A stretch of 51,376 nt of DNA from Actinomycetes bacterium (GCA_021787365.1 JAJYMB010000075.1:1-51376); one strand, 5' to 3'. Counted from the stretch's first letter, positions 17,772 through 33,136 are shown. Made by a program: numbers and translations. Notes: generated by a model from the letters alone, not told the origin.

Positions 17772-18005
17772 TCGATAGACGGGCGGTGAGGAGGCTGGAG
17801 GTGGCCGAACGGCTGGTGGCTGACGGCGCCCTCGTGGGCTACTACTTGCTGGTACTTGCTGGCGGCCACGCGGGCGGACTTCCTCCGGCGCCTCGGTAGG
17901 AGGGCCGAAGCGGCTACCGCCTACCGGGAGGCGCTCGCCCTCGTGGGCACCGAACCCGAGAGGAGGTTCGTCGAGGGCCGGCTGGCAGAGGTCGCCCAAG
18001 GTTGA
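17768..18005 (+). pseudogene. C-terminal remnant of a DUF6596-type sigma factor, broken by a 10-bp duplication
   Basis: Removing one copy of the exact tandem duplication tacttgctgg (17843-17852 and 17853-17862) restores one frame. It reads RRLEVAERLVADGALVGYY, then LLAATRADFLRRLGRRAEAA, then TAYREALALVGTEPERRF and GRLAEVAQG. That is the C-terminal TPR-like tail of sigma factors with a DUF6596 domain (the SigJ/ECF41-like RpoE group), where GYxLLxATRADLLRRLGRxxEAxxAYxxAL is typical. Regions sigma2 and sigma4 are absent, and the operator region of the ArsR operon occupies the place where they should lie. This is therefore a dead fragment. Confidence 0.6.
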
Positions 18006-18024
18006 ACGGGCGCGGAACCCCCTA

Positions 18025-21967
<3,943 letters not shown>

Positions 21968-22052
21968 GACCCGTCGAGGTTACCTGGCCCTAGGCTGGTC
22001 GGGTCCAGGCCACGAGGTTAGGGGCCAGGAACGAGACGACAGGAGGTTGCAG

Positions 22053-24782
<2,730 letters not shown>

Positions 24783-24798
24783 GCGCCGGGTCGCTCAC

Positions 24799-27105
24799 GT
24801 GCCCGCTCGCACAGGACGGCCAGCGCCGGTACGGCTGCGCGTGAGAGTGGAGGGCATCGTGCAGGGGGTGGGGTTCCGGCCCTTCGTGCACGGGCTGGCC
24901 TGTTCGCTCGGGCTGGCCGGGTTCGTGGGCAACGACACCGCCGGCGTGTTCATCGAGGTGGAGGGGCCGGCCGAAAAAGTGGAGCGGTTCGTGAGCGACC
25001 TGGGAGCGCGCCCGCCTCCGCTCGCTGTCGTGGACAAGGTGAGCGTGGAGGCAGTGGAGGCCGCCGGCGACCGCGGGTTCGTGATCGTGCCGAGCGAAGC
25101 GGCCGGTGAGCACCGGGCCCTCGTTTCCCCCGACACTGCGACTTGCGAGGAATGCCTGGGGGAACTTTTCGACCCCGGCGACCGCCGTTATCGCTACGCC
25201 TTCGTCAACTGCACCAATTGCGGGCCGCGCTTCACGATCGTCCGTGACGTCCCCTATGACCGGCCTTCGACCACGATGGCGGGCTTCCCCATGTGCCCGG
25301 AGTGCGAGAGCGAGTACGGCGACCCGACGGACCGCCGCTTCCATGCCGAGGCGACCTGTTGCCCGGCTTGCGGCCCGTCTTTGCGCCTCCTGGGGCGCGG
25401 CGGGGCCGCACTGGACGGTGACGACCCGATAAAGGCCGCCGCCGCCCTGCTCCTCGAGGGGAAGGTGGTGGCCGTCAAGGGGCTCGGCGGTTACCACCTC
25501 GCGGCCCTGGCATCCTCGCCACTGGCGACCGAGGCCCTGCGCGCGCGCAAGCACCGGGAGGACAAGCCCTTCGCCGTCATGGCCGCCGACCTCGCCGCCG
25601 CCCGGGAGGTGGGCCAGATCGGGGCCACCGAAGAGGAGTTGCTCACCAGCCCGCGCCGGCCGATCGTGCTGTTGCGACGCCGGCCGGGTGCCGAGGTGGC
25701 CCCGGCGGTGGCCCCGGGCAACAGGTACCTGGGGGTCATGCTCCCCTATACTCCCCTCCACCACCTGCTGGCCCGGGAGCTGGGCGCGCCTTTTGTGCTC
25801 ACGAGCGGCAACGTCTCCGACGAACCGATCGCCTACCTGGACGGCGACGCCCGCCGGCGCTTGTCGGGCATCGCCGATGCGTTTTTGGCCCACGACCGCC
25901 CCGTTCACACGCGCACGGACGACTCGGTCACGCGAGCGTTCGGGGGCCGCGAGATGGTCCTCCGCCGCTCCCGGGGCTTCGTACCCGAGCCCGTGCCGTT
26001 GCCCCGCCCGCTCTCGCGCCCCGTGCTGGCCTGCGGCGCCGAACTGAAAAACACTTTCTGCTTGGCGAAGGGCAAGAGGGCTTTCGTCTCGCACCACATT
26101 GGCGACCTCGAAAACTACGAGACCCTTCGCTCCTTCGAGGAGGGCATTTCGCACTACGAGCGGCTCCTCGACGTGCGCCCCGAAATCGTCGCCCACGACC
26201 TGCACCCCGAGTACCTCTCGACCAAGTACGCCGTCCGGCTGGCCGGCGCGCAGCCGGTCGAGCTGGTGGGAGTCCAGCACCACCACGCCCATGTGGCGTC
26301 GTGCCTGGCGGACAACGCCAGCACGGGCCCCGTGATCGGGGTGGCCTTCGACGGGCTCGGCTTTGGTACCGACGCCACCATGTGGGGAGGCGAGTTCCTC
26401 GTGGCGGACCTTTTGTCCTTCGAGCGGGCGGGTTCCTTTTCGCCCGTCGCGATGCCCGGCGGCGCCGCGGCCGTACGCGAGCCCTGGCGGATGGCGGCCG
26501 TCTACCTGGACCTCGCGTTTGCCGGCGACCCGCCTGGCGGGCTCGCGGTGGCACGCGACAACGCCGCCCGCTGGGAGCAGGTTCTCTCGCTCGCCCGCAG
26601 CGGCACCAACAGCCCGCTGACGTCGTCGGCCGGACGGCTGTTCGACGCCGTGTCGGCGGCGCTCGGGATCCGTTACCGCGTCAATTACGAGGGGCAGGCC
26701 GCGGTCGAGCTCGAGCAGCTCGCCGACCCCGAGGAGCACCGCGTCTACCCGTGCTCGGTCGGGGAGGGAGAGCCGTTCCGCCTGGCCGGCGCCGACCTGT
26801 TGCGGGCCGCGGTCGACGATCTCTCGGCCGGAGTGGACCTCCCTCTCATTGCGGCCCGTTTCCACAACGGTTTGGCCGGCGCCGTGGTCGCCGGTTGCGA
26901 GCGGGTACGCGGTCGGAGCGGCATCAACCAAGTGGCGCTCTCGGGCGGTGTTTTCCAAAACGTGCTCCTGCTCGGGCGTGTACTCGACGGCCTCGCGCGC
27001 CAAGGGTTCGAGGTCCTAGTGCACTCGCGCGTGCCGCCCAACGATGGGGGCATCAGCCTCGGGCAGGCCGTCGTGGCCGGGGCGCGAAAAGCGGGCGGCC
27101 AGTAA
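24799..27105 (+). CDS. hypF: Carbamoyltransferase HypF
   Basis: Makes the thiocarboxamide on HypE that becomes the CN ligands of the NiFe-hydrogenase active site, from carbamoyl phosphate and ATP. The 768-residue length is normal. Domains in order: acylphosphatase-like (about 10-97, VEGIVQGVGFRPFVHG); two zinc fingers with CEEC...CTNC and CPEC...CPAC (about 115-195); YrdC-like nucleotide-binding domain (about 205-390, VVAVKGLGGYHLAA); Kae1-like domain (about 410-768) with CGAELKNTFCL, the metal-binding VQHHHAHVASC and GGVFQN. It converges on hypE, with both 3' ends flanked by tandem repeats of their own stop region. Confidence 0.95.
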   Translation: MPARTGRPAPVRLRVRVEGIVQGVGFRPFVHGLACSLGLAGFVGNDTAGVFIEVEGPAEKVERFVSDLGARPPPLAVVDKVSVEAVEAAGDRGFVIVPSEAAGEHRALVSPDTATCEECLGELFDPGDRRYRYAFVNCTNCGPRFTIVRDVPYDRPSTTMAGFPMCPECESEYGDPTDRRFHAEATCCPACGPSLRLLGRGGAALDGDDPIKAAAALLLEGKVVAVKGLGGYHLAALASSPLATEALRARKHREDKPFAVMAADLAAAREVGQIGATEEELLTSPRRPIVLLRRRPGAEVAPAVAPGNRYLGVMLPYTPLHHLLARELGAPFVLTSGNVSDEPIAYLDGDARRRLSGIADAFLAHDRPVHTRTDDSVTRAFGGREMVLRRSRGFVPEPVPLPRPLSRPVLACGAELKNTFCLAKGKRAFVSHHIGDLENYETLRSFEEGISHYERLLDVRPEIVAHDLHPEYLSTKYAVRLAGAQPVELVGVQHHHAHVASCLADNASTGPVIGVAFDGLGFGTDATMWGGEFLVADLLSFERAGSFSPVAMPGGAAAVREPWRMAAVYLDLAFAGDPPGGLAVARDNAARWEQVLSLARSGTNSPLTSSAGRLFDAVSAALGIRYRVNYEGQAAVELEQLADPEEHRVYPCSVGEGEPFRLAGADLLRAAVDDLSAGVDLPLIAARFHNGLAGAVVAGCERVRGRSGINQVALSGGVFQNVLLLGRVLDGLARQGFEVLVHSRVPPNDGGISLGQAVVAGARKAGGQ

Positions 27106-27141
27106 CCCGGCGCCAGTAACCCGGCACCAGTAACCCGGCGC
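27100..27141 (+). repeat. 14-bp tandem repeat of the hypF stop region
   Basis: Three units of cagtaacccggcgc at 27100-27113, 27114-27127 and 27128-27141. The first contains the hypF stop codon TAA (27103-27105), so the 3' end of the gene with its stop has been copied downstream. Confidence 0.85.
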
Positions 27142-27174
27142 GGGCCACCGGCCTGCCCCGTTCGCCCACCCTTG

Positions 27175-27229
27175 TCAGCAGATCCCGCTCAGCAGATCCC
27201 GCTCAGCGGATCCTCTCAGCAGATCCGGG
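27175..27229 (-). repeat. 14-bp tandem repeat of the hypE stop region
   Basis: Units tcagcagatcccgc at 27175 and 27189, a 13-bp variant at 27203, and the parental copy tcagcagatccggg at 27216, which holds the hypE stop and its RIC codons. As at hypF, the last codons and stop are copied outward, so the first stop is backed by others. Confidence 0.85.
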
Positions 27230-28370
27230 GGAGGGGGTCTCCGACCAGCATGTCGACGATGCGGGACCCTCCGAACTCGGTGTTCAAGAGGACGACCCCG
27301 CGTGGTTCGGATAGGACGCGCCCGACTATCTCTGCGCCCTCACCGAGGGGGTGGGAACGCAGCGCATCCACCGCCGGCCTCGCCTGGTCGCCGGGGACGA
27401 CGGCGACGAACCGCCCCTCGCACGCCACATAGAGCGGGTCGATTCCCAAGATCTCCGAAGCCCCCCGCACTTCGGCCCGGACGGGCACGCGGTGCTCGTC
27501 CAAGACGAGGGCGACCTCCGACGCCTGGGCGAACTCGTTGCAGATAGTCGCGACCCCGCCCCGGGTGGCATCACGGATGCAACGTGTGCCGGGCGCGGCG
27601 TCCAAGAGGAGCTCCACGAGAGGGGTGAGCGCGGCTGTATCGGAACGCACGTCCGATTCGATGTCCAGCTCCCCCCGGGCCAGCATCACGGTGACCCCGT
27701 GGTCGCCTATCGGCCCCGAGACGATCACGGCGTCGCCTTCGCGGGCGGCCGAGGCCGAAAGCCGCTCGGGCCGCTCCAGCACGCCGATGCCCGAGGTGTT
27801 GATGTAGCACCCGTCGGCCTTACCCCTCTGGACCACCTTCGTGTCGCCCGTTACTACTTTCACGCCGGCGTGTTGGGCGGCCGAGGCCATCGAGTTGATG
27901 ACCCGGCGGAGGTCCTGCACCGGGAAGCCCTCTTCCAAAATGAAGCCGGCGGAGAGGTAAAGGGGCCTGGCACCCGAGACGGCGAGGTCGTTCACCGTGC
28001 CATTTACAGCGAGCTCACCGATATCGCCGCCCGGGAAGAACAGCGGCGAGACGACGAATGAGTCGGTGGTGAAGGCGACGTGCTCGCCGTCGAGGTGGAG
28101 GAGGGCTTGGTCTTCGAGCGGCTCGAGCAGAGGGTTGCGGAATGCTTCCAGGAACAGCGCCTCGACGAGGTTGTGGGTCGCCTTTCCACCAGAGCCGTGC
28201 GAGAGCGTGATGCGTTCCTCGGCAACGCGGGGCTTGCGCCGGCGGGCCCGCTCGATACGCTCCAAGACCGCCTGTTCGGCTGACGGTGCTGGCGAAGTTG
28301 GCGCGTCACCGGGCCCGTCGGGCACTTCTCCGACGCCTCGCTCGGCTGCCGGCGTGTGCGGCCCGTTCAC
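27216..28370 (-). CDS. hypE: Hydrogenase expression/formation protein HypE
   Basis: Dehydrates the carbamoyl group placed by HypF on its C-terminal cysteine to a thiocyanate and passes CN to the HypC-HypD complex. The 384-residue protein belongs to the AIR synthase-related family. SHGSGGKATHNLVEALF is near residue 50, DSFVVSPLFFPGGDIGELAVNGTVNDLAVSGA near 100, VTGDTKVV near 165, and TRGGVATICNEFA near 265. It ends in PRIC with the essential terminal Cys. I set the start at GTG 28370, overlapping the hypD stop as GTGA; the N-terminal 40 residues are a Pro/Ala-rich extension. Last gene of the minus-strand hyp run. Confidence 0.95.
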   Translation of the reverse strand: MNGPHTPAAERGVGEVPDGPGDAPTSPAPSAEQAVLERIERARRRKPRVAEERITLSHGSGGKATHNLVEALFLEAFRNPLLEPLEDQALLHLDGEHVAFTTDSFVVSPLFFPGGDIGELAVNGTVNDLAVSGARPLYLSAGFILEEGFPVQDLRRVINSMASAAQHAGVKVVTGDTKVVQRGKADGCYINTSGIGVLERPERLSASAAREGDAVIVSGPIGDHGVTVMLARGELDIESDVRSDTAALTPLVELLLDAAPGTRCIRDATRGGVATICNEFAQASEVALVLDEHRVPVRAEVRGASEILGIDPLYVACEGRFVAVVPGDQARPAVDALRSHPLGEGAEIVGRVLSEPRGVVLLNTEFGGSRIVDMLVGDPLPRIC

Positions 28371-29494
28371 ACCCGGCTGGCCTCGCGGACCTTGCGGCGG
28401 TCGAAGCGGCCGAAGTTGTAATAGGCGGCGCACGCCCCTTCCGAAGACACCATGCAAGTGCCGATCGGCGTCTCGGGCGTGCAGGCAGTGCCAAACACCT
28501 TGCACTCCCAGGGTTTTATGGCGCCCTTCAGGACTTCACCACACTGGCAGGCCTTGGGGTCGGCCACCCGCACCCCCGGGACGTCGAAAAGGCGCTCAGC
28601 GTCGAAAGCGGCGTACTTTTCCTTGAGCCGGAGCGCCGAGCGCGGGATGGATCCGAGGCCCCGCCATTCGAAAGTCGGGCGCAGTTCCATCACCTCGTCG
28701 ATGACCGCCCGGGCCCGCGGGTTTCCTTCCCACGCGACGGCGCGCGTGTACTGGTTTTCGACCTGGCATCGGCCCTCACGGAGCTGAAGGAGCAACATCC
28801 GCACCGACTGGAGGATGTCCAGCGGCTCGAACCCCGAAACGACGAGCGGCTTGCGGTAGTCCTTGGCGATCCAGCCGTAAGGCTCGCAACCTATTACCGT
28901 CGTAACATGCCCTGGCCCGACGAAGCCGTCGAGGGCCATCCCAGGTGAGCCCAGGATCGCCTTGATCGCCGGGTTGACGAGGACGTGGTTGCAAAAGACC
29001 GAGAAATTGCCGAGCCCCTCGTCGCTTGCTCGTAAAAGTGTCATTGCCGTCGAGGGGGCGGTGGTCTCGAAACCGATGGCCATGAACACGACCCGCTTGG
29101 CGGGGTTGTCGCGCGCGATTTTCAGCGAGTCGAGCGGCGAGTAGACCATGCGTATGTCGCTGCCTGCCGCGTTGGAGTCCAAAAACGAGCCCCTGCTCCC
29201 CGGTACCCTCATCATGTCGCCGAACGACGTCATGATCACGTCCTCTTGGCGTGCGATCGAGATGGCGTCGTCCACCCGGCCCATGGGGATGACGCAGACC
29301 GGGCAGCCGGGGCCGTGCACCATCGTGACGGCCTCGGGCAGGTAGTCCTCGAGCCCGTGCTTGTAGATCGTGTGCGTGTGGCCCCCGCACACCTCCATGA
29401 ACTTGTACTGACGCCTGGGCTCGCACAGGGCCGCAATGTCGGCTGCGAGGGCGCGGGCCTTTTCCTGGTCGCGGAACTCGTCGACGAAACGCAC
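28367..29494 (-). CDS. hypD: Hydrogenase formation protein HypD
   Basis: Fe-S scaffold protein that, with HypC, assembles the Fe(CN)2CO unit of NiFe-hydrogenase. Length 375 residues, as usual. Key motifs: MEVCGGHTHTIYKHGL near residue 33, VHGPGCPVCVIP with the redox cysteines near 60-72, GFETTAPSTA near 145, GFVGPGHV near 190, VSGFEPLDIL near 220, and the C-terminal cluster cysteines in CQCGEVLKG, KVFGTACTPETPIGTCMVSSEGACAAYY. It starts 8 bases after hypC and overlaps hypE. Intact. Confidence 0.96.
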   Translation of the reverse strand: MRFVDEFRDQEKARALAADIAALCEPRRQYKFMEVCGGHTHTIYKHGLEDYLPEAVTMVHGPGCPVCVIPMGRVDDAISIARQEDVIMTSFGDMMRVPGSRGSFLDSNAAGSDIRMVYSPLDSLKIARDNPAKRVVFMAIGFETTAPSTAMTLLRASDEGLGNFSVFCNHVLVNPAIKAILGSPGMALDGFVGPGHVTTVIGCEPYGWIAKDYRKPLVVSGFEPLDILQSVRMLLLQLREGRCQVENQYTRAVAWEGNPRARAVIDEVMELRPTFEWRGLGSIPRSALRLKEKYAAFDAERLFDVPGVRVADPKACQCGEVLKGAIKPWECKVFGTACTPETPIGTCMVSSEGACAAYYNFGRFDRRKVREASRV

Positions 29495-29502
29495 CGGTCA
29501 GC

Positions 29503-29775
29503 TCACTCGATCTCTGACCGCGAAAGTGCCTTCAGTTCGTCCTCGTACGCCTGGCCGATCTGCTCGAGGTACGAGAGGGTGAGCCGGGCCTCCTCCTCGT
29601 CGAGTTTGGAAAGTGCGAAGCCCACGTGGATGAGGACCCAGTCGCCCGGCCGCACTCCCTCCTCCTCGATCAGGCCGATGTTGACGACCCGGCGTACGCC
29701 GCTCACGTCGACCTTCGCGAGGTCAGGCCGGCCGGCCCCGACCTCTACGACTTCACCGGGGATACCTAAGCACAT
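29503..29775 (-). CDS. hypC: Hydrogenase assembly chaperone HypC
   Basis: A 90-residue HypC/HybG chaperone that carries the Fe(CN)2CO group with HypD and docks on the hydrogenase large subunit. Start ATG 29775 gives MCLGIPGEVVEV, whose Cys2 is the essential ligand; the upstream in-frame extension would destroy this and is rejected. GDWVLIHVGFALSKLDEEEA is the second family motif. The C-terminal helix LSYLEQIGQAYEDEL is slightly longer than average. Second gene of the hupF-like/hypC/hypD/hypE run. Confidence 0.95.
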   Translation of the reverse strand: MCLGIPGEVVEVGAGRPDLAKVDVSGVRRVVNIGLIEEEGVRPGDWVLIHVGFALSKLDEEEARLTLSYLEQIGQAYEDELKALSRSEIE

Positions 29776-29877
29776 ATGCTCGCGCTCCTCTCGGTCGCCG
29801 GCACCAAGGAAGTCTTGGCCGTCGGGGGCGAGCACCGATCACTACGCTCCAGACTATCTGCCCTAGTGTGCGCCGCC

Positions 29878-30159
29878 CTAGTGTGCGCTGCCCGGGAGTA
29901 GCGCTATCGCCTCCTTGGCGTGGACCAAGACCACATCTCCTACCGCGGCGTCCACCAGCGCCACGCTGACCTCCTCGGTTGCGTGACCCGTGTACACGCG
30001 AGCGAGCCCGCCTGGGAGGAGCTCGACCACACGGACCTGCACGGCCTCGTCCGAACACGTGATGCACACGTCGCCGGCGCAGACGGCCGGCGCCGGGTCG
30101 CCGCCGGCGGGCGGCGGCCGAAGGTTGGGACTGGGCGAGCGCCGGTTGCTCACGGGCAC
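29878..30159 (-). CDS. HypC/HupF-family paralogue with a CITC motif
   Basis: A 93-residue protein whose core (from about residue 27) reads GDVCITCSDEAVQVRVVELL, followed by ARVYTGHATEEVSVALVDAAVGDVVLVHAKEAIALL. It matches HypC/HupF proteins in fold and in the VGDxVLVHAxxAI block, but the Met-Cys N-terminus is replaced by an internal C-x-x-C after a Pro-rich extension. Such paralogues occur beside hyp genes and are annotated as hydrogenase formation chaperones. It lies 102 bases upstream of hypC and 3 bases after the S53 peptidase gene, on the same strand. Confidence 0.8.
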   Translation of the reverse strand: MPVSNRRSPSPNLRPPPAGGDPAPAVCAGDVCITCSDEAVQVRVVELLPGGLARVYTGHATEEVSVALVDAAVGDVVLVHAKEAIALLPGSAH

Positions 30160-30162
30160 ACG

Positions 30163-31989
30163 CTACCCGCGGCCCGGTGGCCCACCCTCGCTATGTCCGG
30201 CTCCATGTCCGGGAGGGCGGCGGTGGCCCGGCGGCCCGGCCTGCCCGTGCCCCGGCGGGCCGCCCGGTCGGCAAGCGGGCCCGCGCGCCCACGGTGGGGA
30301 CCAGCCCCATGGCGGCGACCACTGGCTCGCCGGCAACCAGCCGTGCCCGGGGCCGGGGCAACCGGCCACGCTCGCCAGTTCGGGGACGAACTGGGCTGCG
30401 TCGACCGTACCCAGGCCGGTCACCAGGCTGTAGCCGCCGTTGGCAGAGTAGCCCGGGAGGGTGAGGGTGCCGGTGTTGGCCGTGAGGGTGCCGGCGTTGC
30501 CGGTCAAGGTCCCCGTGACCTGGACGAGGCCGCCGCCGGCGCCTCCGGCAGCTCCCTGCCCGGCACCGAGAGCAGTGTCGGGGCCGAGTGTGGCGGTAGT
30601 CGTTGCTGTGGCCATGGCCAGCGTACTGGCATCCCCGGTGAGCGTCCCGGCGTTGCCGGTGAGCATGCTCGGGTCTTGGGTGAGGGTGCTAGCGCTTTCG
30701 GTGAGGGGGAACGACACCGTGTTGTTGCCCTGGTAGATGGGCACGATGCCGGGTGCGTGCTCCGCCGCCAGGCGGTAGAGGGCGGGGTTGACCAGGCCGA
30801 GGCGGTGGCCTGCCACCTGTTCGGCCAGGGCGACGACGCCGGCGAACAGGGGGGCGGCCTCGCTCGTCCCGCAGATGAGGAACCACCCGCCGGCGGTGCC
30901 CGAGTAGATCTCCACGGCCCCCGTGCAGCCGGCGCTCATAGAGATGTCGGGGACGCCGCGGTGGTCGCCGGTGAGCGAGGCTTCGGCATTTTGGTAGCGG
31001 GGGCGGCCGAAGACCGCCGACACCCCACCTCCGCTGGCGAAGGGCTGCGGGGGCACGCTGTCAGCGAAGTGCTGGAGCACGGTGGCGTTGTAGGTGTCGT
31101 TCCAAGCGACGTCGGGAGCGACGCGGTTGCCGGAGCTGTCCAGTGAGATGGCCGTCCCCCCGACGGCAGTTACCAGCGGGTCGCTGGCTGGCCACTGGAC
31201 GACCCTGAAGGGGTAGAAAGCGGTGCTCTCGGGGTTGGCATAACCGGCCACGCCGTTGTCACCGCTCGCCGACACGACTGTCACGCCGTGGAGGTAGGCG
31301 TTGACGTAGGTGAGCGACAGCGCCCGCAGTGTGGAGGGCGAGGGGAACGTTTCTTCGGTCGACTCGAAGCTCTGGCTGATCACGTCGCCCAAGTTGTGGT
31401 CGATAACGTAGTTTTCCGCCCCCAGTATCTGCGGGAAGCCAGCCAGGCCCTCGGTCTCTGCGACCGGGGTTTCGACGAGCAGGATGTCGGCGCCCGGCGC
31501 CATGGCGTGCGCCCACTCGACATCGAGCGAAGTCTCCTCGGCCCAGCCCTCGTCTGCAGGGCTGGGGGTGAACGGCGGCGGTGCCCCTTCGGGCGTAATG
31601 ACCTCGAAGCTCGGCGGGTTGGGCAACCCGAAGGCTTGGTCGAAGGAGGTGAGGTCGGACTCGATGCTCGGGGAGCCCAGAGGTTCGACCACCACGATCG
31701 TCTCCCCGGTCCCGTCTATGCCGACGCTGAAAAGTGAAGTGGCCCCGTAGGCCCGCTCCAACTGGGCCGGGCCGTAGCAGGTGACCCCGAAGTACTCTTC
31801 GCAAAGAGCGGCGTTGGGCGGCTGGCCCGGGCTCGCCGCGGCCATGGGAAGCGCCCGAACGCCCGGGAGTGCGTAGATGCCCTGGGTGCCGGTCGCGGCT
31901 CCTGCAACCTCAGGAACTGCCGTGAGGGTCAGCCCCGCCGCCGCCAGCATGGCCCAAGCCGTCCTTGCCAACCTTCTCGCGCTGCGCAC
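30163..31989 (-). CDS. S53 (sedolisin/kumamolisin) family secreted peptidase without a propeptide domain
   Basis: Acid-active serine-carboxyl peptidase of 608 residues. Start GTG 31989 follows GAGGAGGG. A signal peptide covers about residues 1-31 (ending EVAGA). The catalytic residues are visible: Glu152 and Asp156 in EETSLDVEW, the oxyanion Asp244 in SASGDNG, and Ser376 in CGTSEAAP. The large N-terminal activation domain of most S53 enzymes is absent: only about 40 residues separate the signal peptide from the catalytic domain. A 90-residue Thr-rich insert (TLTGNAGTLTGDAS repeats) interrupts the late catalytic domain before GYSLVTGLGTVDA, and the end is a Pro/Gly/His-rich tail (PPGHGQAGPPGH). 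Ends 3 bases before the hupF-like gene. Confidence 0.88.
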   Translation of the reverse strand: MRSARRLARTAWAMLAAAGLTLTAVPEVAGAATGTQGIYALPGVRALPMAAASPGQPPNAALCEEYFGVTCYGPAQLERAYGATSLFSVGIDGTGETIVVVEPLGSPSIESDLTSFDQAFGLPNPPSFEVITPEGAPPPFTPSPADEGWAEETSLDVEWAHAMAPGADILLVETPVAETEGLAGFPQILGAENYVIDHNLGDVISQSFESTEETFPSPSTLRALSLTYVNAYLHGVTVVSASGDNGVAGYANPESTAFYPFRVVQWPASDPLVTAVGGTAISLDSSGNRVAPDVAWNDTYNATVLQHFADSVPPQPFASGGGVSAVFGRPRYQNAEASLTGDHRGVPDISMSAGCTGAVEIYSGTAGGWFLICGTSEAAPLFAGVVALAEQVAGHRLGLVNPALYRLAAEHAPGIVPIYQGNNTVSFPLTESASTLTQDPSMLTGNAGTLTGDASTLAMATATTTATLGPDTALGAGQGAAGGAGGGLVQVTGTLTGNAGTLTANTGTLTLPGYSANGGYSLVTGLGTVDAAQFVPELASVAGCPGPGHGWLPASQWSPPWGWSPPWARGPACRPGGPPGHGQAGPPGHRRPPGHGAGHSEGGPPGRG

Positions 31990-32088
31990 CCGCCCTCCTC
32001 GTGGTCATCCGGCCACAAATAGATGTTATGGGCTATCTTCGGCCGGGCGGAAAGAGGCCTTCAGAAAGGCTCTCAGTTTTCCCTATCT

Positions 32089-33000
32089 TCACCAAGACGC
32101 CGGGTGGAGGTGCCCGTGGCTCGAAACGTAAGCAGATATCACGGTTCCCAGGACGTCCATGAGCGCCCGGGTAGGTGCGCTCGGGTTTCCCCGTTTTCTG
32201 AGGGCGATGCCGACGTGGCGCAGAGGCAGGCCTTCGACGCTCATCGCCCTGTAGCCAGTGGGGACATCGGCGACCGTGGTGGCGGGCAGGAGGGCCGGGC
32301 CGTAGCCGCGGAGCGTAAGGAACCCCAAGAGCCGGAGGCCGTCTATGTCGGCTCGTGAGCGGAGCTCGATGCCGGCGTTGCGGGCCGCCTGGTCGAGCTC
32401 TTCCCTGAACCCGGTGTGAGGGGCGGGCAAGATGAGCTCGACGCCTTCCAGGTCCTTCAGGTGGAGCGTGGCGCTTCTTGCGAGCGGGTGGTCCTGTGCC
32501 ACCAGTAGCACGATGTCCTCGTCGAAGAGGGGCCGCAGCCGTAGGTCGGGGTTGTTGAGCGGCAGGTTGACCACGCTGCAGTCGAGGCCACCGCTGGCCA
32601 GGAGCACGCCCAGGGCCGACGACGTGGCTTCCGTGGTCACCAGTCTCACCCCGGGGTGGGTGACGGCCAAGCGGTCGAGGAGCAGGGGGACGAGCCAGCG
32701 GGCCGTGGTCGAGATCATCCCGAGGCGCACGCTGCCCGTGACCTCCTGGCGGAGGGCGGCCAGGTCGGAAGTGACGGACTCGAGCTCCGCCTGGACCGCC
32801 CGTGCACGCGCTTCTACGGCACGGCCTTCCTCGGTCAGTTGGCCCGTGCGCCGGTCGACTAGTTCGACGCCGAGTTCGCGCTCCAGCCGCTTGATGTGGC
32901 CGGAGATGTTGGACTGGACCGTATGGAGAGCGGCAGCGGCTCCGGAGAAGCTGCCATGGTCGGCGATCGCCACCAGGGCCGCCAGTTGGCGCAGGTCCAC
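32089..33000 (-). CDS. LysR-family transcriptional regulator
   Basis: A 303-residue regulator. Start GTG 33000 gives the classic N-terminus VDLRQLAALVAIADHGSFSG; the long upstream frame is spurious. The winged HTH covers residues 1-60 (AAAALHTVQSNISGHIKRLERELGVELVDR), and the effector-binding domain covers 90-295 (VRLGMISTTARWLVP, LLVAQDHPLA). It is transcribed toward the S53 gene (100-base gap) and away from nothing obvious, so its target cannot be assigned from divergent layout. The inducer is unknown. Confidence 0.9.
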   Translation of the reverse strand: MDLRQLAALVAIADHGSFSGAAAALHTVQSNISGHIKRLERELGVELVDRRTGQLTEEGRAVEARARAVQAELESVTSDLAALRQEVTGSVRLGMISTTARWLVPLLLDRLAVTHPGVRLVTTEATSSALGVLLASGGLDCSVVNLPLNNPDLRLRPLFDEDIVLLVAQDHPLARSATLHLKDLEGVELILPAPHTGFREELDQAARNAGIELRSRADIDGLRLLGFLTLRGYGPALLPATTVADVPTGYRAMSVEGLPLRHVGIALRKRGNPSAPTRALMDVLGTVISAYVSSHGHLHPASW

Positions 33001-33136
33001 TAAGCCAGTATGGCGGGCCGCTCGGAGGCGCCGCGCGGTCGGTTGGGGCGCCCGCTGCCGGGCGTCCGGCTTGGTTGGGGCCGGCTCGGGCCCGGGTTGG
33101 GAGCCGGCGTCCGGGCCTGCCCGCTTGGCCGAGCCT

